From contig CM033728.1 in the NCBI GenBank assembly GCA_019671005.1, forward strand, positions 22,767,099-22,831,098: a stretch of DNA of 64,000 nt, read 5' to 3'. Below the pieces are notes generated by a model. That model saw only the letters and a list, made by a program, of their open reading frames with translations, ran no database searches and had not been told where the DNA came from. This stretch comes from Hibiscus mutabilis. Lineage: Eukaryota > Streptophyta > Magnoliopsida > Malvales > Malvaceae. The position numbers were made by a program, and so were the translations under genes. Shown here in pieces: positions 36,401-48,748 of this stretch. Numbering within the stretch: the stretch's first letter is position 1; every line of letters starts with the position of its first letter.

Positions 36401-36413
36401 AGGGGGTGTTACA
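33406..36413 (+). repeat. B element LTR 3 (inner, lacking its first ~400 bases)
   Basis: Nearly identical to 25073-28078, ending GGGGTGTTACA. It enters at GCGTTAAAGTTTAAG, where LTR 1 has GCAGTTAAAG. Confidence 0.88.
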
Positions 36414-38518
36414 TTTATTGGTATCAGAGCTACAGGTTTAGCCGATTCAGGAGTTAAATTGAGCTCGATAAAGGTGATAAAGTGTGTACATGCCACTAGG
36501 ATGTCATATTTACTGAAAAGAAATACTTGTATGATTGATGAAATTGTTTATTGGTCAAAAAAGGGTTGTTATAATAATGAATGTTTGAACAAGAATGAAT
36601 CTCGTTGGACAATTAAAAGAGAGAACATTATGAGGTCCCAGAAATGAGTAAGGAGGTTAACTAAGTCTAGTACCCAGTTTATATGGGGTAATAGCAAATG
36701 GACTTATATAGTAATGAAAGTTATTTATAATGCAAGATACCTCCTTACAAATGGTAACTGCAGATAGAAATCGAATTTAGGGTCTCTATCAGTAAAGGAT
36801 TTACGAACTAATAGGTATACAAGAGACACAAATGATGATCAGATGTCGGCAGATTGATGGTTAAGTGATAATGGTTGGAGTAAAGCCCCAAAATAATTGT
36901 AAAAGGAAATATTGAAATCAGTGTTGTGAAGTCTATAAAGTCTTTACTATGAAAAGTTGATAAAGTATTGTGCACAGATAAGTATCTTGCTCAAAATATT
37001 GCAATGAAGTTTCGTTTAAGGTGATTGGTTGAAAAGAAGCACGAGTGGTGTTTAGATCCTTTTATCAAGTAAAAGGGATTTCAAAGTATTGGAGTAGTGA
37101 CTTTAGTAATAAAATGAAAAGACTGTTAAAGGAGGGTTGAAGACTTAATTAGTCTTCGTAGTGAATATTAAGATGAATAATGAGGACATAAGTACAATTT
37201 CGTGACTTGGTATTGATGTAATTCGGTGTAATGAGCCAGTGTCTATGTCTCCATACAGAATGGCATCTGAGCTTAGAGAGTTAAATTCACAGTTGAAAGG
37301 ATTTATACGTTCTAGTATATCACAGTGGAGAGCTCTGGTGTTATTTGTCAAAAAGAAAGATGGTTCGTTATTGGTAGAGTTGTAATTGAGATCATCATTG
37401 TTAGATCGGATTAAAGAAAGTCGGCAACGAGATGAAGATTGCATAACCAAGATAAAGCAAGTGGAATCGGGTGGAATTAAAGATTTTGAGATTAAACCTG
37501 ATGGATGTCTTTACTATAAAGATAAAGTGTATATTCCTGAAGATGCTGAGTTGAAATAGGATTTGCTTATTGAGGCACACTATAGTCCCCGACTATGCAT
37601 CCTAAAAAAAAAGTATCAAGATTTGAAGGTTTGATATTGGTGGTCCGTATGAAAATAATGATATCGAGTTTGTTGCTAAGTGCTTGACTTGTCAAGGTGA
37701 AAGCTAAACATCAAGTACCATCGGGAAGTTGCAATCTATTTCTATTCCGCAATGGAAATGGGATAGAGTTACAATGGATTTTGTGATAGGATTGCCATTG
37801 ACTTCCAAAGAAGAAATATTCTATCTGGGTAATTGTAGATAGGTTAACTAAATCTGCTCACTTTATACGGTAGAAAGGATTATCGATGAGCAAGTATGCT
37901 GAGTTGTATATGAAAGAAATAGTTCGAATATATAGAGTGCCGATATCTATAGTATCAAATCGAGATCCAAAGTTTACATCAAGATTTTGGAAAGCATTGC
38001 ATAGAGCCTTGGGAACAAAATTGAACTTGAGATCGCATTTTATCCTCAAACAGATGGTCGACCGAAAGGATAATTCAAATACTTGATGATATATTAAGAG
38101 CTTGTATAATTGAATTTGAAGGATCATGGGAAAAGTACTTGCCATTGGCAGAATTTGCTTACAATAATAGTTATCGGCAAGTATTCAAATGGCACCTTAT
38201 GAAGCTCTTTTATGGTCAAAAGTGCAGATCACCATTGAACTGGTTTGAAATACATGATAGCAAGTTGATTAAGCTAGATATGTTGCAAGAAATGGAGTAA
38301 AGTTAAGTCCCAGATATATTGGACCCTATGAAATTCTGAAAAAAGATGGTCCTGTTGCACATTAGCTAGCTTTTCCATCAGAAATGAGTAAAAATTCATG
38401 ATGTTTTTTCATGTTTCGATGCCACGAAGATATAGATTAGATCCATCATATGTGATTGTACCGAAGGAAATTGAGCTACAATTAGATTTGACATATGAAG
38501 AAGAACCAGTAAAAATAC
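36414..38518 (+). pseudogene. B internal region, copy 2 (RT fragment, integrase)
   Basis: A duplicate of 28079-30197. It has a canonical primer site (36419-36430), the same RT fingers fragment (about 37205-37380) and the same integrase, including the Asn for catalytic Asp at 'VSNRDPKF' (ORF 37886-38086). The integrase frame is broken into short pieces by small changes, almost all at CAG or CTG sites (for example TATCAGATG to TATCGATG, ACCAGGTAG to ACGGTAG, GTCAGACTGAAA to GTCGACCGAAA). These breaks should not be taken as real mutations without checking. Confidence 0.8.
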
Positions 38519-41500
38519 TACCCCAAAATTTATAGTACTTTTTAAGGGTCATTTAGTGACTAAAATGACAAAATTGCAAAAGTTAGGATTTTCTCAATTA
38601 CGGACTGTAGAAAAGAAAATTTTGAGGTTTTAAGGTGTCATGTGATAGAGACCGAGTAAAATGGGTACTCGCAAAATTTGGTTAAAATCCAAGAAAAATT
38701 GGAATGGGAATTCAAGGTTAAAGTTTAATGACCAAAATAATAAGTTTTCAAAACTTGTATGGTACAGTCGAAAAAGGAAAAGTTAAAGGACCAAAGTTGA
38801 AATTACTTAAAAGTTAGGAGTTTTATCTCATAAATAAATAGAGAATCTAAGGATGTGAATCGAATGTGGAATTATTGGTTCGATATGATATTCCAATTAT
38901 TGGGAAAATTGCAGTTAAAGATTAAGTGGAATTCGGATACCTAGATCGAACTAAAAAACTATGAAATTTTGCCATATGATAGAGAAAGGTTATAAAAGTC
39001 ATTTCCATGTGTTAGAAATATTTTTAGTTTGATTCAAGATGAATCCTACAGTTTATTTCTGAGTAAATGATTATTTATCGGTATATGAGTCGAATGGAAA
39101 TTTTGGAGACTGATCCAAAAGAAATGGAAAAGTTCATAAAATATTATTTTATGAATATTTTATAGTATTTGGTTGGATTCCAACTAGATTTAGTTGGATA
39201 TTTACAAGAATGGCAAACTAGTAAATAAAAACTAGTTGGAGGGCAAATTGGTCATTTTGCCCCAATGGCATTTTTGAAATATTTAAAAAGTTATAAGGTA
39301 ATTTTGGAAAGAGTAAATGAGAGATTTAATCTTGGCCCTTGATTGATGATATGATTAATCTCAACCATTCGATTAAAAGAGCATTTTAGTAATTTCACTA
39401 TTTAAATGAATTTAAAATTCATTTATATTTACAAGTGGCATAATTGCAGAGATTGAAAGTTAAAGAACCAAAAGATTAAGACTACTCTTCATCTTCTTCA
39501 TTTTAAAAATAAAGGGGAAAGGGAGAGAAATTTTTTCAAGTTCGATTCAAGCCCCGAAACTCGATTTTCAGGTAATCTCTTCAACTACAAAGCTGTTCGA
39601 CTCTTCAAGCTCTATCTTTTGATATCAATAATTCATGGAATCTATGCTTGATTGATGAGAATTTACATGAGAAATAAATTAGGGTTTATGGATCAAATTG
39701 GGGCTTTTGAGATTTTATGATTCCATGATTGAATTCAAGTTGAAATCAAGCTAGTATGACGTTAAAATCATGATATTGAGTTGGGATTTAAGTTCCACAT
39801 GTTTTGATTATTAAGAATATGATTAGGGTTTATGGATTAAAGTTTAATTTAGGGTTTGTGATGTTGAAATAATGATTTAGTAAGCTTGATTTGTTGATTG
39901 GAAGCAAGACCCTAAGTTAATTTGATAAGGACCAATTCGGCAATCTTAAAAGTTAGAGGACTAAATATGAATTTGTATGGAATTGGTGTGTATTTATGTT
40001 ATTAAGGATGTTGGATATGTGAAATTGATGTTAGAATGCTATACCGATGTTAAATTGAATTAGTGACCATTCAACAATTTTGAAGAATTTAGGGACTTGA
40101 TTGTTAAGCTTGTATTTGAGGAATATTATGTTGGAAAATTACCTCAAGTGATTTGAATGTTGATTTTGAAGCTCAAATCAACATTTGGGTCTATTATGAA
40201 TATTCGGCTACTTTAGGGACCAAAGTGAAAAATTTATAAAGTTTGGGTCCTAAAGTGTAAAGGATGAGAAATGAAAGACTAAACTTGAAATTTATGGTTG
40301 GAAGCTTAATAGTGTCTTTAGGGACCAAAATAAGTAATTTTGGAAAAGTTGAAGATTTATGGAAAAATGTGAAGAAATATGATTTGAATATAGAAAGCTT
40401 TATCGAATCAATTTTATATTTAATGGATAGTTATTTTATTTACTTTCCATTATTGTATATGGAATGAATGTGTACTAACATATACTTGAAATGATATATG
40501 TTATTTTAATGTAGATTCCGGAATAAATTATATCGAGGTCGTATCAATAAAAAGAAAAGAAAAAGATCGGGAGTGATATTGAATAGTAAAGGCAACCTCA
40601 TTACAAGGCTAAGGTGAGTGCATACATATTTTTTAAAGGTATGTTTATTAACATACTAAAGGGAGACTTGCGAGAAGTCACCCAAAAAGGTAAAGAATTT
40701 TTATAAACAACATAAATGTTTTGGCATGGTACTTTATTTTACTGATTTAAAGACCGTGGCATGTTTTATGATCACATATGATTTATAGCATGATATATTT
40801 ACGAAAAAGTTATTTGTTATAGTTTTTATTTATGGCAGTACACCATGAAAGTTATAGAGCACATTAGAGTATGAACTGCTCTAATATGATATGTTTTACA
40901 TGATATGAATTGTATATGGGTTGCTTTCCATTTTGCAGGAATTGATTTTAAAGTTTCCCTTGGTAGTATAATATTGAGTTGGACAATATAGTGGTATACC
41001 ATGAGAGTCACACTGTATCTGACACTTCATTGTGTCGACAGTATGCGACGTCGATAGTTGCAACACTTCATTGTGTTAATATGGCAACACTTTATTGTGT
41101 TGATATGATCGCAACACTTTATTGTGTTGATATGTTCCCAATACTTCATTGTGTATTTATGTTATACACAGGTGATTGAGATTAGTAGATGACAACTTTT
41201 ACATCATCATTATGGATAGAAGATAATCGACATGTATTTCAATAATCATGACATCCGTATTTTTTTATATGTGTTTTATAGTGGCATGTACTATATAAAC
41301 CGATCTATTTTATTAAAGCGCTTTAACTGGGTCAGTAAATATTTTATAAATCTTTTATAGACAGTATGTTTACAATTTAATTTTTATATGACCTGATTTG
41401 ACATATCCTATATGAGGCTAGATGCAAATAATTTTAAATAGAATCATTTTTAGTAAAATGATTCATCTTAATATGACTGTATTATTTATGTAAAAAAATT

Positions 41501-41705
41501 TATTATCAGATCTAGAGTTAATATTTTATTTCTGATTTGATTAAAGTTAAGCGTGCTTGAGCTAAGAAAATTTCAAGATGGGTGATCACTGGGAAGTTTC
41601 CAAAATTTTTAAATTACCCTGGTTTTTGATTAAATTATTGTTTTTAAAAAGTAGTGACATTTCTGACTCGTGTCTGCTATACGGTCACGGGAAAGGGGTG
41701 GTACA
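38519..41705 (+). repeat. B element LTR 4 (outer 3' LTR)
   Basis: It starts TACCCCAAAATTTATAG and ends GGGGTGGTACA, followed by CAATC (41706-41710), the same as at the left edge. The ACTTCATTGTGT repeat block is at 41015-41155. No gene is present; the frame at 41578-41811 crosses the LTR end and is chance. Confidence 0.87.
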
Positions 41706-42020
41706 CAATCCATACATAGAATATAGAGGATATAAATCTGGTTATGTGAATAACCAAATCGTGTTTGTTGCCCTGTCGTTAATCGAGTTTGTTCTTATCA
41801 AGCGAAAATGATAGAAATTCGATAGAAAATGATAAAGGTGTGACAGAAGTTGTGTATGAGTTGATAATGAATGAATGAAGGGTTTTGGGTTTAAGATGTG
41901 ATGGAAATGAAATAGATGAAGGAAAACGATTGGTCAAATGGTTAAGTTCAATAAATGAACCAACGCTATAAAGAGTGCCGACCCAGTTTCTATAATGAAC
42001 AAATGACCTAAGTAACAAGA

Positions 42021-42145
42021 TGGATCGAGACCCGCTAGTTATAAAGAACTAGGAACCTGCGATATAATCAAATGGAATAGTTGGATGAATCGAGACCCGC
42101 TAGTTATATAACAACTAGGAACCTATGATATAATAAAATGGGATA
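42021..42145. repeat. Two-unit tandem repeat, period about 62
   Basis: Two copies of a unit containing TCGAGACCCGCTAGTTAT, then ACTAGGAACCT, then GATATAAT lie next to each other with a few differences. Confidence 0.75.
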
Positions 42146-42267
42146 TAATGATTTCATAAGATGAATCTAGGAAATCGATAAAGTTCATAACAAGAACGAA
42201 AGGGAATGAATCTCAGAAAGTTATTATATTTTCAAAGTTGTTTTTTGTAGATGAAAATACAAGATCT

Positions 42268-42276
42268 ATTTATAGG
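42268..42276 (-). promoter_or_regulatory. Candidate TATA box, minus strand
   Basis: On the minus strand the sequence reads CTCCTATAAATAGATC. No coding region was found downstream in that direction. It is predicted from sequence only. Confidence 0.3.
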
Positions 42277-43377
42277 AGAAACAAGAATAAATTATAAAAT
42301 GTCCTATAATAATGACACTCTTGAATGATTGAAAAATGAAAAGTCTTGATAGCTTTAAATATGGTAGCCGATTGGTCTTTGAAGAGAATTGAATATCGGT
42401 AGCTTTGATTTCAGCAATTTATTTGGACTTTAGCTTCCGAAACAACCAACTTGGATAGTTGAAAGGTTGCCCTTGTAAAATCGTGTATTGACTCTCTTTG
42501 TGACCCTTTGAATGCCCACAATTTATTCAGCTTTCAAGTTCCTGAGAAACATAAAACATCTTTATTAATGCAGAAACAAGCATTAAACATGAGAACTCAT
42601 GCATGCGTACATAATACTTGTGTAACAACCCAAATTATTGGATCCAAGAGTCGAGTTGACCCAAGGTGTGGGAATCACGTTTGGGCCGTGATGTTGGGCC
42701 CTTGGGAGTCTTTTTGGGCTTGATCTTGGTTGTTGGGCTTGTGTTGATGGTTTGGGTTTGAGTTAGGAAGATGTCATGAGGGTAAAATGGTAATTTTAGA
42801 ATTTGAAAATGGTAAAGGGGGAGGTGTTATGTTTTTCTCTGTAGAAAAGAAAGGGGATGTCTCATTTTATTTTTTCCTTTGTCTCTTTCTTTCATCTAAA
42901 CTCACTTCTCATCCAAAAACCAAAACCTAAAGGTTGAATCTTTGAGATTTGTGGGGGAAATCTCGTTTTGCTTGAAGAGGAAATTTTGATCAGCATCAAA
43001 GTATATTTATTTCAAGGTAGATATGGTTTTAAATGGTGGAAGAAGAGGTGTAGAGGTGTTTGGAGAGGAAGAACGGGAGTAGAAGCTTAAAATCTTCTTC
43101 ATCAGCTTAAATCCAAGGTTAGTACACTTCTAACTTTTGTGTTTTCATGTGCATCATCATTTTGGTATGTATTGCTTGATATATGATGTTTTGATAACCT
43201 AGAGCTTGATTGGTCATCAATGGTAAATCCTATATTTGATGAGGGTTAAGGGTAAAAACGGTTAGAAACTCACTTAACAACTCTTCATAACTTGTAGGAT
43301 CAAATTGGGGCTTAACCATGTAGGTTAAGGGTCGTAATGATGGAATCCCAAACTCTAGGTTTTGAAATCTAGGTTCG

Positions 43378-43780
43378 CGTACTGATACGGGGTGGTTGCG
43401 TATCGGTACTCCTTTTGGCTAAGAAGGGCGAGTTGTAAGGGGAGTACCGGTACGGCTTTCCGTGTATCGGAACTTCATGCATAGTAATAATTCTAGTGGC
43501 GAATTAGCATACTGGTACACTTGAAGCGTATCGGTACCTATTGTTACATTGCCTAGGAAGGCTTTCGAGTACCGATACACATGGTTGGTGTATCGGTACG
43601 AGTAAAGATCGGTACAAGGCGATCTGAGTACCAATAACGAGTATCGATACAGGGTGGAAGGTATCGGTACGACTTGAAGGTTTAATTCTTTTGAACCTAA
43701 TATGAGTATCGGTACTCGTATAGGGGTACCAGTACTGGGTGGGGAGTACCGATATCCACGAAGGAGTATCGGTACTCACT
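43378..43780. repeat. Cluster of GTAYCGRTAC-like decamers (C LTR 1)
   Basis: About fifteen motif copies in 400 bases, for example GTATCGGTAC, GTACCGGTAC, GTACCGATAC and GTATCGATAC, with unrelated spacers. This is the densest cluster type in the window. Confidence 0.82.
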
Positions 43781-43967
43781 AGGCAATCTGCCCAAGAAAT
43801 TGAGTTTATGTTCAGAAGTTCTATAAATTATGGCTAAGGTCTTAATAGGTCACTTATAATATAAAATGAATGGTAAAATAGAGAAATTGTGCTTCTAATC
43901 TTTGATGTGAATTAATTGGCTAAATGAGAGTCTAAATGGAAGTGAATTACTTATGTTAGCAAATTTT

Positions 43968-44075
43968 AGGGATCCATGGTGGATCGATTCTGGTTGTGTG
44001 CAGGTAGGGCACTTGTAAGGATCCGTGGTGGATCATGTATGGTTACGTGCCAGGTAGGGCACCTGTTTGGTTATG
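43968..44075. repeat. Two-unit tandem repeat in C LTR 1
   Basis: GGATCCATGGTGGATC and GGATCCGTGGTGGATC each precede a GTGC(C)AGGTAGGGCAC stretch, with a period of about 55-60 bases. Repeated in LTR 2 (50096-50190) and LTR 3 (56171-56270). Confidence 0.65.
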
Positions 44076-44124
44076 TGTCTTTGTTTGGTGAGATCTGGAT
44101 AACTAGTGAGTGAGTGTTGCAACA

Positions 44125-44285
44125 CAAGAAGACCACTCGATGAGAGATTCTGAGTGATAAAATGAAGGTCATCCAATGCGAGATTCTGGATGATGATATT
44201 TGGTCGATGCGAGATTTCGAGCGAAGACTCGATGTGAGATTCTGAGTATACCGCTTGATATGAGATTCTGAGCATGAGTGGGTCT
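44125..44285. repeat. Degenerate tandem repeats CGATGYGAGATTCTGAG in C LTR 1
   Basis: Five units of about 27-36 bases around TCGATG(T/C)GAGATTCTGAGTGA. The same blocks occur at about 50252-50400 and 56315-56465, with small changes in LTR 2 that fall at CTG (ATTCTGGATG to ATTCGGATG). Confidence 0.7.
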
Positions 44286-44878
44286 CCCAGTGTCGGGTGA
44301 CATTGGGCCTCACTCTTGGTTTGTTTATTGACGTGTTTATGTTGTTGTGATGTGATTTGTGCATAGCATGTGTTTAGGCGGTTATGGTAGCGCCATTGCT
44401 TTATCTTATCTTGATATCATGTCTCATAGCATGCTCTTAATTATGATTCACCTGAAGCATGGTCGAGTGGTTGTGTATCCATTGAGCTTTGTTAGCTCAG
44501 CATTTGGAATCGTTGTTTCCGTTTACAGGATAGAAGGTTTGGCATGTTCTTGGAGGAGCACCATCAGTGGAAGATTCCAGTGCCTTGTTCTTCAGAGTAC
44601 GATATTTAGGTCTTTGGGCTATGTATTCATAGAAACCTATTGTACATTGTATATTGTAATTTGTATTTGGAATTTTAAAATGATCGAGTCAAATGTTTTA
44701 TTTATGTAATTTCAAAAGAGCTCCACTTTATATGTTTTAAATATTCACTATGTATTTTGGGTTTGAAATCAAATGAGTTTTAATAATTGATTTGTGGATT
44801 GGGCTAAACTAGGTCAAAATTTTGTGGTATGGTCTGGGCTTGGGGCCTATATGTGACATCCGGGTCGAGGGTGTTATA

Positions 44879-47800
44879 TTTAGCAGTATTAGAGTCTAGG
44901 TTTAGCCGGTTCTAGAAGAACCCTAGGGTGGTTAGGTGTCGTAGATAAGTGTCTAGAGAATACGAGCCCTTGTGTCTAAGTTGTACTCTTTCAATACTGG
45001 AATCTGGATGGTGTGCCCGTGTTTACGTGTGTCGTTGGTTGCAACAATAGGATAGATTTGATGTAGGTCGTGAGGGCTGCAATGTTGGCTAATTTCTTTG
45101 AGAATAATTCTAAGATCAGAGTTATCTCAGACATTAAGCTTGGGTTTATGAAGGAATAGAGGAGTTGAGGGTGTGCCCTCCTCCCATCGCTTGAGAAGTA
45201 ATCATGGTTATGGGCCGTAAGTTACCTTAAAGCCTTGAGTTCTTGGTGAGAACCTCTAGCGGTGAGATTCTACGTGTTGGTAGACGACCCTTATGGAACG
45301 GATAAGAGGGCTTGCTTTTGATTGACCAATGGTAGAGTGTTGACCGGGGGTCCATCATTCGTAGTAAGTGAATCTTAATGGTGGGTACCATGTGATGGGG
45401 ATGTAGCACGCCTGGCAGATATGCGTTTCCGCCTAATGTGTAGAGGTACATGATTGTTGTGACGTCCCAAGTACGCTCTTAGTAAGCTAAATGCCCTAAG
45501 ATCTTGAGCAAGGTATGCTTGATATGGTTGTTTATAATAGTGGCCAGAAAGACATCATGGGTTTTGTGCGAGGCGATGCTTGAGTAAGGCTTGAGAATAC
45601 GTGGTTGACAGATACAATATAGTTGTCTTCTAAATGAATTGATATGATCTTGGCCACTGGTTTTTGTCTGGTTATGAGCCAGCTTGAGATGACAAGTGTA
45701 GTGCTGGAAGCTTTGAGGTTTCAAGGGAAACCAAACCTAGAGTAATGGGAAAGACGAACTACCATTTTCTGAATGTAGTTTAGACCATTTGGGTTGACGG
45801 CGTAAGTTTGAACAAGGAGAGTCATGAAATGAGCCATGTTCCTTAAATGGGAGGAGCATTATTGTTACGAATCTAAGTATAGTAAAGAGGTTGAGAAAGG
45901 ATAACCTGATCAATCAGATTGGTGGTTAAGAAACACTCAGAGGGATCTAAGGATGACGTGGAGTAGTCTTAAGGAAATCCTAACTGTATCGTCTTTTTTT
46001 AAAGGCAATGCATACCGAATGGTGAGAGACCATAGAGTTAGGACCACAACCTATTTTCTCAACATGGGATGTTCCTTGGGTGAGTCAGGAAAAAAAAGGT
46101 ATGTCAGTGAAGCTCTTATGAAGAAGATGAGAGATCAGTTCTGGTAGTCAGTTTAAGGTGTCAAGCAGTGTTGAGTATGAGTAAGATTTTTCTACGGTTG
46201 AGCTGTTATGCCCAAAGTTTGTTGCTATCGAAGAGTAAAGGTGGTTGAGGTTAGATGTGGATTCAAAGATGACATATTGATGCACGAGACAACAGTTTTA
46301 CCTGGGATATTCTCTAAGTTAGTCGTTAGTACGAAGCACCCGAATGACCTAAGAGCCATCTTTGAGTCAGTTGAGGATTTTGTAGACTGTGTTTTGGGGG
46401 AATCAGAACATCATAAGATTCTTCCCAGGCCTTGAAGAAGGGAGGGTTTGTGCTTGGAGCGGATCAAAAAGGGTTGCTTAAGATCAGCTAAGGGTTGGTC
46501 AGAAATCTAATTGAGGGTTTCATTGGGGGGTTTCTCGATTTTTTCTATAGTGGAGAGTGTTGATGGTTCAGCTCTAGTGTCTTTCCCATCAGTTCGTGAG
46601 CCTTGTGGTTGACATCACCTTGGGGTATGTTTCTTTCTTGGGGAAATTGTCATGAGTGCCAGACATTGGGTCACATGGCAAAGGATTGCCTAATCGTTGA
46701 TGAGTATTTACCGGTTCAGTTTTCGATGTGGATTTCTTTTGATCATAGTCAAGGTTCTTGAGAGGTGGTGTTAGGTCGTTGCCAAAGTATCGGGGTGGAG
46801 GTCGTGGGATCTAGAGTTAGATTCATCGCACGAGCTTTTGTTAGATAATATGTTCATTCCAGAAATGACAAGCTTGTTACCAAGAGTGTGTTAAATGATT
46901 TGGTCCCATTGTGGTTTTGGTTTCTTGATGGTAGTTTGATTTCTTGCTCTTACCGTGTGTAGATTTTATTGAGCGGGTTCTCGTGATAAGTTTCCTCGAG
47001 GTTGATATTGGTTGGTAAATTAATGGATTGGGAACTGTTGGTAAGTAAAGGTTCCACCGTGGGTGGTGTGTGTGGTTTAGAGTAACTGTCCCTATAGACT
47101 TGTTAGACTTACCCTTGGTACAGGTTGGTCACGTGAGTGCGAGGGGTGCCTTGGTTTTCAAGCAAGAATATCAAAGTTGGGGTTTGGAATGAACCAGTTT
47201 TTCGGCATTGTGCGTGAATAAATCCCATCTCTTTAGCTTATGTGTTGTGCTCATATGATGCTAGTTGAAGGAGACCTTGTAGGTTGTGAGATGTTCTTAG
47301 TTCGCGTAGTTGACGCAAGGGTGAAAGTCTGTGGGTTAGAGCGATAGACGTGCAAGTGGCTATCGAGGTGCTCTTCGAGGGTTGTGCGGGATAACCTCTT
47401 GATCGTAGAGTAGTACCCATGATAAGGAATGTGTTGACTTTGGTATAAGTGTTCATCACCTTATGGTCTGACATCTACCGAACCTCTTGTATGAAGACTC
47501 CTTGGTAGAGGAGGGGGCGCCGACGATGTCGCCAAGGGGTTCACCTTGGGCATGCTTATGTTGGTATAGCGAGATATAGTGGTGTTAGCTGTTGTGGGCC
47601 AATGTATAACAATGGAAGGCCCGCAGTTATTTTTCAGGGCTGATGATCTTTTTAATATTGAAGAGTTTTGAGATTCCCGTAAGATCGTTCGGGATGTTGG
47701 TCTCGTAAGTTGAAGGTTAAGGAGAATTAGTGTTAAAATTTGGGGTTTGATGCGATATTTGAGCTCTAAGGGCAAGTCGAAGAGTGTTTTAAACTTACAA

Positions 47801-48748
47801 ATGCGTCGAGATAATCTTAAGTTCGATAAATAAAGGGTTGCTTATTTGGGTTTGAGATGGATTGTTTTCATGCATGGTGGCAGTGTAAAGATGTTCCAAA
47901 TGGCTTTGGAGAAATGTGGGTTTTGGTTAAAGTTGTATGGAATCGGATTATTGTGTTGTATTAAGTTGTGTTGGGAGAACCATTAGGAATCTTGAAGGAC
48001 TTGCTAAAGTTTTAGCACCAATGCTAGTCAGAATTTGGTGGTTAGGAGTGAAAGAGAATGTTCGGACCTTTGAGGATAGTTTGGTGGTTTGATCCCTAGT
48101 AGAGCTTGGTTGTGGTAACAATTTTCTTTTGGAACTGAAGTGGCTTGGCTAGTAGAATCACTTGGTCATGGATTTGTATATGCTTATGTCGTAGTGGGTT
48201 TCAGTAAATGAGGTGTTATGTTCTATATTAGTTAACCAAGTTGTGAAAGAAAGTTGTATTTTCATGATTAGATTGACGATAGAGCTCAATTGATAGGGTT
48301 TACTTGATCTAAACATGGGGTTATGGTGTTGCTATATGAGGAAGTGCCTTGTGGTATACCTTGAAGAAGTGTCACATTATGGACGTAGATGAGGGTTGAG
48401 TTCAAAACTTTGGAAATGCTAGTGTTGGTAGAGAGGATTCGTTCACCGATTTGTGACTCGTCTGAAGTAAGTTCAGAGTGTCGATGTTTAATAATGCTGT
48501 TGAGATTATCGTTGGTTGATCCATCTCCAGGTTTAATATGAGTGTTGTTCTGGACGATGGGGATGTCTTGTTGAGGAGGCTTGTAGAAAGTGGAGAATTT
48601 ATGTCAAGAGTTTTGATTAAGAAGGTTTTTGGCGAACCTAAGAGCCACATAGACAATTGTCAACGAGAGGTTGGTTGGAGCATTGGCAGTTGCTCTCCTT
48701 CCATTGTCTAAATTTTGGGGATGAAATTTTCTTTTAGAATGAGAGAGT
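44879..48748 (+). pseudogene. C internal region, copy 1: decayed gag and unrecognised remainder
   Basis: A degenerate primer site (AGTATTAGAGTC) is at the start. A weak gag trace is seen near 46090-46150 ('KRYVSEALMKKMRDQF', like the retrotransposon gag core). A clean CCHC zinc knuckle lies at 46648-46689. The remaining 2 kb hold no recognisable protease, RT, RNase H or integrase motif; frames are short and interrupted. A family-typical GGGGATGAAATTTTC precedes the LTR. It is either a very decayed gag-pol or a non-autonomous, LARD-like element. Confidence 0.6.
46648..46689 (+). pseudogene. CCHC zinc knuckle of C gag, copy 1
   Basis: It reads C-HE-C-QTLG-H-MAKD-C, an exact CX2CX4HX4C nucleocapsid knuckle. 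No complete gag frame surrounds it. Confidence 0.75.

Larger units (their letters stand above)
24675..41705 (+). mobile_element. Family B Ty3/gypsy element expanded by internal tandem duplication
   Basis: The structure is LTR (24675-28078), internal (28079-30197), LTR (30198-33247), a 158-base integrase scrap (33248-33405), LTR lacking its first ~400 bases (33406-36413), internal (36414-38518), LTR (38519-41705). The segments 25073-33247 and 33406-41585 are near-identical at an offset of about 8.33 kb. Only the outermost ends carry the CAATC duplication, so one insertion was later enlarged (or was enlarged in assembly). The element is non-autonomous: gag, protease, most of RT and RNase H are missing. 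The integrase sequence and the tRNA-Met primer site place it in Ty3/gypsy; a decayed C-terminal part suggests a chromovirus. Confidence 0.88.
41711..42620. other. Unclassified spacer, possibly an old LTR-like sequence on the minus strand
   Basis: No protein domain was found. On the minus strand a TATAAATAG box (42268-42276) is followed by a pyrimidine-rich stretch and A/T-rich sequence, as in a transposon or gene promoter. A two-unit tandem repeat lies further on. The left end touches the B element duplication and the right end touches the family C LTR. Confidence 0.35.
42621..44878 (+). repeat. C element LTR 1
   Basis: It starts TGTAACAACCCAAAT and ends GGGTGTTATA, 2258 bases. Its first ~200 bases differ from LTRs 2 and 3, while the rest is almost identical to LTR 2. 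It contains a GTAYCGRTAC cluster and the GAGATTCTGAG repeats. No gene is present; the 91- and 71-codon minus frames over 43419-43779 are translations of the motif cluster. Confidence 0.9.

Noticed and set aside
43504..43779. 91-codon minus-strand frame identical in two places (also 49630-49905), looking like a conserved small gene
   Set aside because: It is the translation of the GTAYCGRTAC cluster inside duplicated LTRs; the identity reflects DNA duplication, and the peptide has no domain.
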